DNA of 64,000 nt from UBA6080 sp964607515 (GCA_964607515.1 CAZSKU010000003.1:62001-126000), one strand, 5' to 3'. Counted from the stretch's first letter, positions 34,462 to 42,403 are shown. Numbers and translations are program-made. Notes: generated by a model from the sequence alone, not told the origin.

Positions 34462-35783
34462 ACCTCCCCCTTCCGCCTGGCGGCGCTGCGCCGGTTCATC
34501 CATTGCTCCAGCGTCTCCCGGAGCCTCTCCTCTCTGCCCCGGTCTCCGGGAAGGTATATCCGCTGTTCCGGAAGACCGTCAGGAAAGTTAGAGTGGGTGA
34601 CCGTGCCGTCCTCCACCTCGTGGGCGTACTGATAGCCCTTCCCGTAATCCAGTTCCTTCATGAGCCCCGTGGGCGCGTTCCTCAGGTGCAGGGGCACCGG
34701 AAGGCTGCCCTGCCCCCTGGCAAGTTCCACGGCCCGTCCCCATGCGGTGTACACTGAGTTGGACTTGGGAGCCATGGCCAGGTAGATCACCGCCTCCGCC
34801 AGGGCCAGATCCCCCTCGGGGGAACCCAGGAAGCGGTAGCAGTCCACCGCCCTCATGGCCACGGTGAGCGCCGCCGGGTCCGCCATGCCCACGTCCTCCA
34901 CGGCGAATCGGACCACACGCCTTCCGATGTAGAGGGGATCGTCGCCGGAATCCATCATTCTGGCCAGCCAATACAGGGATGCATCGGGGTCGCTGGACCT
35001 CATGGACTTGTGCAGCGCGCTGATGTGGTTGTAGTGCTCTTCGCCGCTCTTGTCGTACAACAGCGGCGCCGACTGGAGAACGGACCGGGCTGACTCCACG
35101 GTCACCGGTCCGATGCCGGCGCTGCCCGCCACGGTCTCCAGCAGATTCAGCGCCCGCCGGGCGTCGCCGTCCGCGGCGAGAGCCAACACTCTCACAGCTT
35201 CCGGCGGAACCTCCGCCGGGTAACGCTCACGGTACGACCGATGGCCGGTCGCCCTGTCCAGAAGAAGCCGCAGGGCATCCACTCCCAGGGGACGCAGAAC
35301 GTAGACCGAGCATCTGCTCAGCAGAGGGGCGTTGATGTAGAAGGAAGGGTTTTCCGTGGTTGCGCCGCAGAGCCGGATGGTTCCGTTCTCCACATGAGGG
35401 AGGAAGGCGTCCTGCTGGGCTCTGTTGAAACGGTGTATCTCGTCCACGAAGAGCATGGTCGAGCCCCCGGTCCTCCTCAGCTGACCGGCCGCGGCCACTA
35501 TCTTCCTCACGTCCGCCACCCCCCCGGTGACCGCGCTGAACCGTACGAAGTTCTCCCCCACCCGGGAAGCCACCGCCAGGGCCAGGGTGGTCTTGCCGGT
35601 CCCGGGAGGACCCCAGAGGATGAAGGAACCCAGGGACCCGGTATCCACAGCTGCACGGAAGGGTGCTCCCGGGGCCAGGAGGTGATCCTGCCCCAGGATC
35701 TCGTCGAGGTTCCCGGGTCTCAGGGCCTCCGCCAGCGGAACGCCGGCGGGGCTTTCGAAGAGTGTGCCGCACATGAAGGACAT
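34458..35783 (-). CDS. rarA: Replication-associated recombination protein A (RarA/MgsA)
   Basis: Clamp-loader-like AAA+ ATPase acting at stalled forks. Motifs: LRPGNLDEILGQDHLL, Walker A GPPGTGKTT, Walker B FVDEIHRFN, sensor-1 GATTENPSF, and the C-terminal tetramerisation region (SVYTAWGRAVELA, LDYGKGYQYAHE). Length 441 aa is typical. A second in-frame ATG at 35774 is an alternative start. A minus-strand terminator (35829..35852) lies upstream, so rarA probably has its own promoter in 35784..35828, though I cannot pick one. Confidence 0.96.
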   Translation of the reverse strand: MSFMCGTLFESPAGVPLAEALRPGNLDEILGQDHLLAPGAPFRAAVDTGSLGSFILWGPPGTGKTTLALAVASRVGENFVRFSAVTGGVADVRKIVAAAGQLRRTGGSTMLFVDEIHRFNRAQQDAFLPHVENGTIRLCGATTENPSFYINAPLLSRCSVYVLRPLGVDALRLLLDRATGHRSYRERYPAEVPPEAVRVLALAADGDARRALNLLETVAGSAGIGPVTVESARSVLQSAPLLYDKSGEEHYNHISALHKSMRSSDPDASLYWLARMMDSGDDPLYIGRRVVRFAVEDVGMADPAALTVAMRAVDCYRFLGSPEGDLALAEAVIYLAMAPKSNSVYTAWGRAVELARGQGSLPVPLHLRNAPTGLMKELDYGKGYQYAHEVEDGTVTHSNFPDGLPEQRIYLPGDRGREERLRETLEQWMNRRSAARRKGEV

Positions 35784-35828
35784 TATAGAAAGGCTCGAAA
35801 GAAATCGCTAATACGCTGCGGAAAAGGG

Positions 35829-35852
35829 AAGGGGGCGCAGAAGCGCCCCCTT
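35829..35852 (-). terminator. Terminator behind the 35872..36864 lipoprotein gene
   Basis: AAGGGGGCGC-AGAA-GCGCCCCCTT on the plus strand; in the minus direction the 10-bp stem is followed by CCCTTTTCC. It separates the lipoprotein gene from rarA. Confidence 0.85.
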
Positions 35853-35871
35853 CAGGAAAACTGCCCTCAAC

Positions 35872-36864
35872 CTATATCCGGGGAGGCTGCTGCACCTGCT
35901 GCATAAGTCCCTGGAGCATCATGGCGGCGGGGATGGTCTGGGTGGCGGGCCCTGGCATGAGGTCTTCGGCCCCCTCCATAGCGAACCCGGTCACGAAGAT
36001 CGTTCCCCCCTCCTCGGCGGGATCAATGGGATCCACGGAAGCTTCAGCCAGCGGGAAAATCGGGAGTTCGCTGCTGAAGGCCAGGCTTATGGTGCCTTCG
36101 TCGGGGTGGGTGATCGCCAGGGTGACGCAACCCATGTTCCGGCCGCCGACGGCGATCTCTTCATGGTCCAGAAGGAACTCCGCCTCCTGGACCTGGTCCA
36201 TGAACTCCTGGAACTCGGGATCCGGCTCAGCGTTCATGCCGGCGGTGGCCTGGCTGAACAGATCCGGGTTTTCGGCGATCATCTGTTCCACCAGTTCCGG
36301 AACGCCGGCCATGTCCAGGGCTATGATCTGCTCGCCGTCCTTGATACGCACCATCTTGATGGCACGGATCATGGTGAGCATCCGCTCCGGGTCGTCCCGG
36401 GGGATGAAGAGGGCCGAGGGGTCGCCGCCCTCGAGGTTGGCCTGGATCCATTCGGACGGGTCGTCGCCCATCTCCCGCATGAAATCCTGCATCTCGACCC
36501 GGAGACCGTCGAACATTGCCTGGTCCACGAGAACCTGGATAACGTTGTCCTCCAAGGAGAACTGGTACCACAGGCAGGTCACGCCCTGCACATCCTCGCT
36601 GCTGATCACGGCCACCGACATCTCCCCCTCGGAGGTGTCGCTGCCGTAGGAAATCCACTGTCCCGGGGCGGGTGCGGGCATCTCGTCCATCACCGCCACG
36701 AAGTCCTCCGAGGCTTCACCGAGCACCACGTCCAAATCGCCGCTCACGGGCTCATCCGCCGGGGGGGTTTCGGGGGTCGCCGGAACCGGCTCCTCCCCGC
36801 AACCCGACGTCCACAGCGCCGCGGCAAGCACCAGCAGCAGCGGCATCGTCCTTCTGAGAACCAT
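35872..36864 (-). CDS. Lipoprotein of unknown function (330 aa)
   Basis: The ATG at 36864 follows GGAGAAGG; a further in-frame ATG at 36879 lacks a better ribosome site. The signal MVLRRTMPLLLVLAAALWTSGCGEE is a clear lipobox (TSGC). A Pro/Glu-rich linker (residues ~25-45) is followed by a ~270-residue acidic domain with PGQWISYGSDTSEGEMSV and alternating strands and helices. I recognise no family. The C-terminus ends in a Gln/Met-rich segment. A terminator follows at 35829..35852, so this is a single-gene or last-gene unit. Confidence 0.75.
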   Translation of the reverse strand: MVLRRTMPLLLVLAAALWTSGCGEEPVPATPETPPADEPVSGDLDVVLGEASEDFVAVMDEMPAPAPGQWISYGSDTSEGEMSVAVISSEDVQGVTCLWYQFSLEDNVIQVLVDQAMFDGLRVEMQDFMREMGDDPSEWIQANLEGGDPSALFIPRDDPERMLTMIRAIKMVRIKDGEQIIALDMAGVPELVEQMIAENPDLFSQATAGMNAEPDPEFQEFMDQVQEAEFLLDHEEIAVGGRNMGCVTLAITHPDEGTISLAFSSELPIFPLAEASVDPIDPAEEGGTIFVTGFAMEGAEDLMPGPATQTIPAAMMLQGLMQQVQQPPRI

Positions 36865-36922
36865 TCCTTCTCCTTTCATGGAAGACATGCAGGGTCTGCA
36901 GTCGGTTTCCTCAGCCACGGGC

Positions 36923-37465
36923 CTACTCGTCCACCTCGATCTCCAGCAGAGCGTAGACCGGAAGACCCGTTTCCCTGAGCCTGGAACTACCTCCCAGGGT
37001 GCGAAGGTCAATTATGAAAGCGGCGGCAACGGGAGCCGATCGGTCCATCCTGATCAGCTCCGCCGCCGCGGCGGCGCTGCCTCCGGTGGCCACAAGGTCG
37101 TCCACCAGCAGCACCCTGCTGCCCCGGGGAACCGCGTCGACGTGCATTTCCACGGCGCCGCTTCCGTATTCCAGTGTGTATTCCCTCCTGTGGGTCCTGG
37201 CGGGAAGCTTGCCCGGCTTCCTGACGAGAATCAGGGGCAGGTTGCGCCGGGCGGCCAGAACCGCCCCGAATACGAATCCCCTGGACTCTATCGCCGCCAC
37301 GGCGTCGTACTCCAGGTCTCCCAGCATCTCCTCGAGCCGTGAAACCGCGTCGTTCAGGGCGCCCGGGCGGGTAAGCAGGGTGGTTATATCCTTGAACTGG
37401 ATTCCGGGAATGGGGAAATCCGGAACATTCCTTATGAGCCCCGCCAGTTCTTCAACTGTGTGCAT
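36923..37465 (-). CDS. apt: Adenine phosphoribosyltransferase
   Basis: Salvages adenine to AMP with PRPP. Motifs: IRNVPDFPIPGIQFKDIT, AIESRGFVFGAVLA, the VRKPGKLP loop and the PRPP-binding VLLVDDLVATGGSA. The length of 180 aa is usual. The ATG at 37465 lies inside the 3' end of the LOG-like gene, overlapping by 14 nt. Together with purH nearby it serves purine supply, though the two are not in one operon. Confidence 0.96.
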   Translation of the reverse strand: MHTVEELAGLIRNVPDFPIPGIQFKDITTLLTRPGALNDAVSRLEEMLGDLEYDAVAAIESRGFVFGAVLAARRNLPLILVRKPGKLPARTHRREYTLEYGSGAVEMHVDAVPRGSRVLLVDDLVATGGSAAAAAELIRMDRSAPVAAAFIIDLRTLGGSSRLRETGLPVYALLEIEVDE

Positions 37466-37918
37466 CAAGCCCCCTCTCGGCATTTTCAACGAAGACCGCC
37501 ATCTCCTCGACAGTGCAAGCGGGCGTGACACCGGGCACCGAAGCCCAGTCGCCCATGGCGCAGACCGGTCTGCCTGCCTGCAGGGCGAAGGCGATTTCCG
37601 AAAGCGTTCCGTAACCGCCTCCCACGGCGCACACCGCGAAACCCGACAGAACCACCGCCCGGTTCCTGACGGAACCGGCGCCGGTGGCTATCCTGATCTG
37701 GACGAAGGGATTCGCCTCCCCGGGATCGTCGCCGGGCAGGATTCCCACTGTGAGACCGCCCCGGGAGGAGGCTCCGCGCAGGCCCGGGCCATCACGCCCC
37801 CCAGTCCCCCGCATACAACGCCGTAACCGGCTTCCGCCAGCTTTTCACCCAGCTTCCGGGCGGCATCCAGATGGGCAGATGATGCGGACGCCCCCCCAAT
37901 GATGCTCACAAGCTTCAT
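37452..37918 (-). pseudogene. LOG/TIGR00725-like nucleotide-binding protein with a one-base frameshift
   Basis: Two overlapping frames together make one family protein. The first (ATG at 37918, GGAG upstream) gives MKLVSIIGGASASSAHLDAA and VVCGGLGGVMARAC. The second continues with RGASSRGGLTVGILPG, RNRAVVLSGFAVCAVGGGYG and TLSEIAFALQAGRPV, ending at 37452. The switch falls near 37774-37781. One extra base there would give ...GVMARACRGASSRGGLTVG, the expected family sequence. It is therefore a real frameshift, an assembly error or, less likely, a recoding site. Family members resemble lysine-decarboxylase-like LOG proteins. Confidence 0.8.
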
Positions 37919-37936
37919 CCGCACTCCGGAGGAGAT

Positions 37937-38014
37937 TGGTCGGGGCGAGAGGATTTGAACCTCCGGCCTCCTAGTCCCGAACCAGGCGCGCTAACCGGAC
38001 TGCGCTACGCCCCG
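37937..38014 (-). tRNA. tRNA-Pro (CGG)
   Basis: A 78-nt cloverleaf, acceptor CGGGGCG/CGCCCCG, D arm GCGC...GCGC, anticodon loop TTCGGGA (CGG, reads CCG), T loop TTCAAAT, encoded CCA. It shares its acceptor with the tRNA-Pro(GGG) 1.2 kb upstream. Confidence 0.95.
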
Positions 38015-38030
38015 ACCGCAACAGGACTGA

Positions 38031-38059
38031 AATCTACAGAAGAAAGCCCAGCGCCGCAA
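38031..38059 (-). promoter_or_regulatory. Promoter of tRNA-Pro(CGG) inside the preceding gene
   Basis: Minus strand -35 TTGCGG (38059..38054), 17-bp spacer, -10 TAGATT (38036..38031). The TAG is also the stop codon of the small-export gene. The distance to the tRNA is 16 nt. Confidence 0.7.
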
Positions 38060-38558
38060 ACACCCCGGAAACGATAAGGGTCACCACGGCTCCGGCCGCC
38101 GCAACCCCCAGGGCTATGGCCGGCAGGGCGAGCCTTCGGGGGATTCCGAAGAGGAAAGCCGCCACGCTTCCGGTCCAGGCGCCGGTCACCGGAAGGGGTA
38201 TCGCCACGAAAACAGCCAGGCCCAGGGCCCTGTACTTCAACACTTTGGCTCCCGCCTTTCTCCTGGTCCTGTCGAACAGCCACTGGAAAAAAGCTCTGAA
38301 GGGCTTCCAGCGGGAAAGGAAACGGCTTACCGGATCGAGAAACCAGAGAATGAAGGGAACCGGAATCATGTTCCCGGCCACCGCCAGCAGGTACACCTTC
38401 CACCATGGCCACGCCCAGGTGTCGGCCATCACGGTCATGGCCACGGGAATGCTCCCCCGGAGCTCTGTAATCGGCAGGCCGGAGATGAGAAGCATCACCA
38501 GTTCCCCCGGAACTCCCGAGAGCCATCGAATGACCGACAGCGCGGCGGTCTCACCCAT
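38034..38558 (-). CDS. Small multi-drug export protein family (COG2426) membrane protein
   Basis: 174 aa with five to six hydrophobic segments. The family signature ISGLPITELRGSIPVAM is at ~25-45, and GNMIPVPFILWFLDPVSRFL and FVAIPLPVTGAWTGSVAAFL follow; all match the Sm_multidrug_ex family (PF06695). The name is historical and substrates are unproven. The start at 38558 overlaps the pcm stop by 8 nt. Confidence 0.9.
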   Translation of the reverse strand: MGETAALSVIRWLSGVPGELVMLLISGLPITELRGSIPVAMTVMADTWAWPWWKVYLLAVAGNMIPVPFILWFLDPVSRFLSRWKPFRAFFQWLFDRTRRKAGAKVLKYRALGLAVFVAIPLPVTGAWTGSVAAFLFGIPRRLALPAIALGVAAAGAVVTLIVSGVFAALGFLL

Positions 38559-39198
38559 TCCAGCCGGCCTTTCCAAGAAGGGGAACGAAGGCGCAACTGA
38601 AGGAGTTCCGTTCCTCCATGCCTCCGGGTCCCTTCCTCAGCACCCTGAATGCCTGGGTGTTCCTGTCCCCCACGGGTATCCCCGCCAGACCTCCGGGCTT
38701 CAACTGCTCCTCCAGCCCCCCGGGGAGCGCCGGAGCGCCGGCGCTGTAAAGCAGTGCGTCGTACGGGGCCGAGGACGGCCAGCCCCGGGAACCATCCCCG
38801 AAATGGACCACGGCGTTGTTCACCCCGATCCTGTCGAACAGGGACCTGGAAGCATTTGCCAGTCCAAGCACCATCTCCACGCACACCACCCTGTCGAAGA
38901 GTCTCGAGGCCACCGCCGCCAGGTATCCGCTGCCGCTTCCTACCTCGAGCAGGATTCCCCCGAAGGAATCAGCCACCCCCGAAAGCATCCTCAGCACCGT
39001 GGCCGGCTTGCTGATGGTCTGGCCGAAGCCGATGGGCAGCGCCGCGTCGGTGTAGGCCAGGTGGGCGAACGCCGGGCTCACGAAAAGGTGCCGGGGAGTG
39101 TCCGCCATTGCTGCCGCCACCCGGGAATCAGCCTCGGGAAAGAGGTCTCTCAGCCGCCGTGCCATGTCCCTGGCGGCGGCCAGATTCAGCGGTTCCAT
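38551..39198 (-). CDS. pcm: Protein-L-isoaspartate O-methyltransferase
   Basis: Repairs isoaspartyl residues using SAM. The start at 39198 (MEPLNLAAARDM) avoids reading through the upstream tRNA-Pro. Motifs: TPRHLFVSPAFAHLAYTD, PIGFGQTISKP and the SAM-binding ILLEVGSGSGYLAAV. Length 215 aa matches the family. It follows a tRNA and terminator and overlaps the export gene. Confidence 0.93.
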   Translation of the reverse strand: MEPLNLAAARDMARRLRDLFPEADSRVAAAMADTPRHLFVSPAFAHLAYTDAALPIGFGQTISKPATVLRMLSGVADSFGGILLEVGSGSGYLAAVASRLFDRVVCVEMVLGLANASRSLFDRIGVNNAVVHFGDGSRGWPSSAPYDALLYSAGAPALPGGLEEQLKPGGLAGIPVGDRNTQAFRVLRKGPGGMEERNSFSCAFVPLLGKAGWNG

Positions 39199-39215
39199 GC
39201 TTCTCCTGTTGGAAA

Positions 39216-39235
39216 AAGAGGCCCGAAGGCCTCTT
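39216..39235 (-). terminator. Terminator behind tRNA-Pro(GGG), UUCG loop
   Basis: Minus strand AAGAGGCC-TTCG-GGCCTCTT followed by TTTCC; 8-bp stem with UUCG tetraloop, 7 nt after the tRNA CCA. Confidence 0.85.
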
Positions 39236-39242
39236 CCTCCAA

Positions 39243-39319
39243 TGGTCGGGGCGACTGGATTCGAACCAGCGACCACTTGAACCCCATTCAAGTGCGCTAC
39301 CGGACTGCGCTACGCCCCG
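39243..39319 (-). tRNA. tRNA-Pro (GGG)
   Basis: A 77-nt cloverleaf, acceptor CGGGGCG/CGCCCCG, anticodon loop ATGGGGT (GGG, reads CCC/CCU), T loop TTCGAAT, encoded CCA. Confidence 0.95.
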
Positions 39320-39330
39320 GCGGAGCCACA

Positions 39331-39359
39331 ATCCTAATCCTGCCCTGAACCGCCGTCAA
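39331..39359 (-). promoter_or_regulatory. Promoter of tRNA-Pro(GGG) inside the merR-like gene end
   Basis: Minus strand -35 TTGACG (39359..39354), 17-bp spacer, -10 TAGGAT (39336..39331), 11 nt before the tRNA. The TAG is the stop codon of the MerR-family gene. Confidence 0.75.
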
Positions 39360-39729
39360 CCTTCATGGGGTCGCGGCCGAGGATGCCTATGATCTCTCTG
39401 ATCTCCGCCGCCACGGAGTCCAGAAGGGCGTCACCGGGGGCTGCCTGGGAGGGCTGCCCGGGCTCCAGTTCCAGGGCCATCTGGCCGTGTTCCCTGCGGA
39501 TATCCTCCAGCTTCTTCCGGGCGCCCTCAATGGTGTATCCCTCCTCGTACAGCAGTTTCTTGATGTACTGAAGGGTCCTGACGTCGCCGGGCCGGTAGAC
39601 CCGATTGCCCGCCTTGTTCTTGTGGGGATTGAGCATGGGAAAGGCTGTCTCCCAGTACCGGAGGACGTGGGGCTTCAAGTCCAGCATCCGGCAGACTTCG
39701 CTTATCGGATAATAGAGCCTCTCGGTCAT
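39334..39729 (-). CDS. MerR-family transcriptional regulator
   Basis: 131 aa. The N-terminal winged helix-turn-helix reads YYPISEVCRMLDLKPHVLRY then WETAFPMLNPHKNKAGNRVY and RTLQYIKKLLYEEGYTIEGA, the MerR DNA-binding pattern used by the HspR/YcgE-like branch. The C-terminal half has no metal-binding cysteines, only acidic and helical sequence, so the effector is unknown. Its ATG overlaps the J-domain gene stop (ATGA). A DnaJ partner next to a MerR gene recalls HspR-type heat-shock operons, an inference only. Confidence 0.9.
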   Translation of the reverse strand: MTERLYYPISEVCRMLDLKPHVLRYWETAFPMLNPHKNKAGNRVYRPGDVRTLQYIKKLLYEEGYTIEGARKKLEDIRREHGQMALELEPGQPSQAAPGDALLDSVAAEIREIIGILGRDPMKVDGGSGQD

Positions 39730-40535
39730 TTTCCGCGGCCTCCGAAGAGTTTCTTCCAGATCGGGGCTTTCCGGCCTTCCAGCCGGCCGAGTTCCTCCAG
39801 TGCCTTCATGGCCCCCTCATGGTCTTCCTGCCATGACAGGGCGTTCTCGAGACTCTTTCTGGCCATGGCGAACTGCTCGGCCTTCATGTAGACCCTTCCC
39901 AGCATGACGTGGTTTTCGGGGTTGAAGTACTCCGCCTCGCACGCGCTCTTGAGAAATTCCGCCGCCTCCCGGAGCCTTCCCCTGCCCTCGGCGGCCATGG
40001 CCTGAAGCCTTCTCACCTCGGGATCCCTGGGGAATGTCATGGCGGCCCGATTCAGCAGGTCTCCGGACCTCCAGAAGTCGCCTTCCCGGATCATCCTGCC
40101 GGCGGCGGACTTCAGCCTCGCCAGGGTCGCCGGAGGCATGGCACCTCCGGTGGCCTGACCCTCCTTGGGTCTCGGCCTGGCCGGCTTCACCGGCGTTGGA
40201 GCGGCCGCTTCCTCCTCCGGGGGCTTGTCCTCCGACGGCTCTGGCGCAGGCGCCCTGCGGGGCTCCGGAACCCGGGTGATAACGGGTTCCGGCTCCCAGG
40301 GAATCGTGTCGGCTATCTCCTCGTCGTACTTCCGTCTCTCCTGGGAATCGCTGAGCACCAGATAGGCCTCGTTGATCCGGGCGAACTTGGCCACGGTTTC
40401 CGGGGAGTCGCCGGCAACGTCGGGATGGAGCTTTCTGGCCAGCTGGAAGTAGGCGTGGTCTATGGCCTCCCTGGAGGCCTTCCTGCCGATTCCCAGCACG
40501 TGGTAGTGGCTGCCGTAGGACTCCTCCCCGGGCAT
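39726..40535 (-). CDS. J-domain protein with C-terminal TPR-like repeats (269 aa)
   Basis: The J domain spans ~8-72: HYHVLGIGRKASREAIDHAY, RKLHPDVAGDS (the HPD motif) and LVLSDSQERRKYDEE. A Pro/Glu-rich linker (~80-130) follows, then TPR-like helices (NPENHVMLGRVYMKAEQFAM, ARKSLENALSWQEDHEGAMK). No Cys-rich or substrate-binding DnaJ domain is present, so it is a class C co-chaperone rather than dnaJ itself. It starts 2 bp after the M14 peptidase stop. Confidence 0.87.
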   Translation of the reverse strand: MPGEESYGSHYHVLGIGRKASREAIDHAYFQLARKLHPDVAGDSPETVAKFARINEAYLVLSDSQERRKYDEEIADTIPWEPEPVITRVPEPRRAPAPEPSEDKPPEEEAAAPTPVKPARPRPKEGQATGGAMPPATLARLKSAAGRMIREGDFWRSGDLLNRAAMTFPRDPEVRRLQAMAAEGRGRLREAAEFLKSACEAEYFNPENHVMLGRVYMKAEQFAMARKSLENALSWQEDHEGAMKALEELGRLEGRKAPIWKKLFGGRGK

Positions 40536-40537
40536 CC

Positions 40538-41965
40538 CTACCTCAGCAGGGTGAAGGCGCTTCCGGCTGAAACTCCGTTCTCCCGGGCCACGATGTGGTA
40601 CACTCCGTTGGCGAGCTCCGAGGGCACGGTCCAGACGCCCTGTCCCGACAGCCTCGCCACCATCCTGCCCGCGATGTCCATCACGAAAACGTCAGGCGAG
40701 GAAAAGCCCGATATCTCGTAGGAAAGCAGAGAGGACACGGGGTTGCGGGATACGGACACCGCCGGTTCCGCAGCTCCGCCCATTCCGGCGGTCTCGGTGT
40801 CGGTGATGCCCACGCTGCCCAGGAGGTTCATGCAGATAAGCTTGTTCATGAAGCGGCATTCCAGGTTGTTGGTGACGATGAGGGTGGTGTCGTTCTGGGA
40901 GCCCCAGAAGCCGTTGTCGTCAACCTCGGGGGTGAAGAAGAACATGCCCTGATCGCCGTACTCCCAGTCGCAGGCGTCGCCGTTGGATGGGTAGCTCAGA
41001 ACTTCGTAGCACCTTCCCCATTCGTAACCGATGGGACCGGCCATCTGGGCGCCCCAGCTCTGGAAGGTTGCCTGGTCGGGGGTGGGCTGGTTGTTGTACC
41101 CCCAGGGGTAGATGAGGTATCCGCCGTAGGTGTGGTAGTTGAAGCCTCCCAGGGGAGCCAGTTCTTCCATGAGCTCGCTCAGGGCCTGGGTTTCGGGCTC
41201 CGAGAAAGGAGCGGTACCCCTGTAGGTCTCGCTGTAGGGGCTGGGGCTTGAACCCTGGTCGTCGTAACCCCACATGTAGCTCCAGTTGCGGTTCAGGTCT
41301 ATGCCGGTGCCCAGGGTCCAGTTCATGTTCTTCCTGTGGTTCGGGGCGCCGCTGGGAAGGTTGTAGTAGTAGGCGTCGATGTTCACCATGGGCACGAAGT
41401 ATATCTGGGCGTTGTCCAGTATGAAGGTGGCCATGGTGTCGCTGCCGTATTCGCTGGTGAGCCACTGGGCGAAATCGATCACCGCGGAGTTGCCCCCGGG
41501 TTCGCGACCGTGGGTCAGGGCGTTGAAAAGGATGACCGGTGCGTCGTCCCCTGCGTTGGTTATCCGGACGTGGTAGATGTCGCGCCCCTGGTAGGAGGTG
41601 GCGAAGGCGGTCGGGGTGTCGACCATGTCACTGGATTCCGCCAGGCCGGCCCAGAAGGCGTTGTTCTCGTTGGGGCCGTAGTAGTAGCCGAACTCGTTCC
41701 TGGACCCCGGCATGGGCTGGGCCCACTCCTCGGGGAGCACCCTGGCATCGGGATGCTTTTCCAGCACGGAATCCAGAAAACGGTCCTCCACCATTATATC
41801 GACAAAACCCCCGCTCCGGCTGCTGCTGGCTATGTCGTAATCAAATGAGGCGATGGCCGAAAAATCGGAGTCCGTAAGGGCGGGGATCCTCACCAGACGC
41901 CAGGCGGAGGCGGCGGGGGTCAGAATCAGAAGCAGGGTGAAACAGATTGTAGCGCAACGGTTCAT
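40538..41965 (-). CDS. Secreted M14 zinc carboxypeptidase with type IX sorting domain (475 aa)
   Basis: Signal peptide MNRCATICFTLLLILTPAASA. The metallocarboxypeptidase core shows LTHGREPGG (HxxE zinc ligands), GIDLNRNWSYMWG (Arg/Asn substrate site), FNYHTYGG (third ligand His) and FFFTPEVDD (catalytic Glu). The last ~80 residues (VSVSRNPVSSLLSYEISGFS, VFVMDIAGRMVARL, LANGVYHIVA) match a Por-type sorting domain. AGGAGGATGAG precedes the ATG. Probably releases C-terminal amino acids from extracellular peptides. Confidence 0.9.
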   Translation of the reverse strand: MNRCATICFTLLLILTPAASAWRLVRIPALTDSDFSAIASFDYDIASSSRSGGFVDIMVEDRFLDSVLEKHPDARVLPEEWAQPMPGSRNEFGYYYGPNENNAFWAGLAESSDMVDTPTAFATSYQGRDIYHVRITNAGDDAPVILFNALTHGREPGGNSAVIDFAQWLTSEYGSDTMATFILDNAQIYFVPMVNIDAYYYNLPSGAPNHRKNMNWTLGTGIDLNRNWSYMWGYDDQGSSPSPYSETYRGTAPFSEPETQALSELMEELAPLGGFNYHTYGGYLIYPWGYNNQPTPDQATFQSWGAQMAGPIGYEWGRCYEVLSYPSNGDACDWEYGDQGMFFFTPEVDDNGFWGSQNDTTLIVTNNLECRFMNKLICMNLLGSVGITDTETAGMGGAAEPAVSVSRNPVSSLLSYEISGFSSPDVFVMDIAGRMVARLSGQGVWTVPSELANGVYHIVARENGVSAGSAFTLLR

Positions 41966-41981
41966 CTCATCCTCCTGAACA

Positions 41982-42010
41982 TTGACAAACGGGCGCGAAA
42001 CGAATAGTTT
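41982..42010 (+). promoter_or_regulatory. Promoter of rpsT
   Basis: Plus strand -35 TTGACA (41982..41987), 17-bp spacer, -10 TAGTTT (42005..42010). An inverted repeat CGAAAC-GAATA-GTTTCG covers the end of the spacer and the -10 box, and a 6-bp GC stem lies at 42031..42048 in the leader. Confidence 0.75.
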
Positions 42011-42084
42011 CGCCCTTCATACGTGTATACCCCCGGCGCGCCCCGGGGTTTCAGACTCGGCAATACTGTGAAAGGAGCCGTTCT

Positions 42085-42339
42085 TTGGCAAGGAGCAGGC
42101 AGTCGGTCAAGAGACACAGAACCGACATCGAGAAGAGACTTCGCAACCGCAGCAAGCTGAACAGACTCCGCACCGCGTTGCGCAGGGCTTCCGAAAGTGA
42201 GGCTTCCGAGGACGGAACCGCCGCCCTCAGAAAGGCCCAGAGCCTTCTGGACAAGGCCGGACGCACCAGACTGGTCCATCCCAACAAGGCCCGAAGGATT
42301 CAGAGCCGGATGGCCGCCAAGGCTGCTTCGGAAGCCTAG
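42085..42339 (+). CDS. rpsT: 30S ribosomal protein S20
   Basis: 84 aa, highly basic and helical: ARSRQSVKRHRTDIEKRLRN and the conserved C-terminal LVHPNKARRIQSRMAAK. It binds 16S rRNA at the base of the body of the small subunit. The start is TTG at 42085, with AAAGGAG seven bases upstream; no ATG fits. S20 genes in E. coli also use a non-ATG start (TTG), known to support autoregulation. It is flanked by its own promoter and terminator. Confidence 0.96.
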   Translation: MARSRQSVKRHRTDIEKRLRNRSKLNRLRTALRRASESEASEDGTAALRKAQSLLDKAGRTRLVHPNKARRIQSRMAAKAASEA

Positions 42340-42352
42340 ACGTCCGAAATCC

Positions 42353-42380
42353 CGGGGGGCGCTCCGGCGCCCCCCGTTTT
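42353..42380 (+). terminator. Rho-independent terminator of rpsT
   Basis: CGGGGGGCGC-TCCG-GCGCCCCCCG, a 10-bp GC stem, followed by TTTTCTTTT. Confidence 0.9.
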
Positions 42381-42403
42381 CTTTTCCGGACTGACTCCGC
42401 TTC

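Noticed and set aside
34458..34503. Start of the DHp-like gene at the earlier ATG (34503)
   Set aside because: It would overlap rarA by 46 nt without a ribosome site, while 34461 has GGGGGAGGT and an ATGA overlap.
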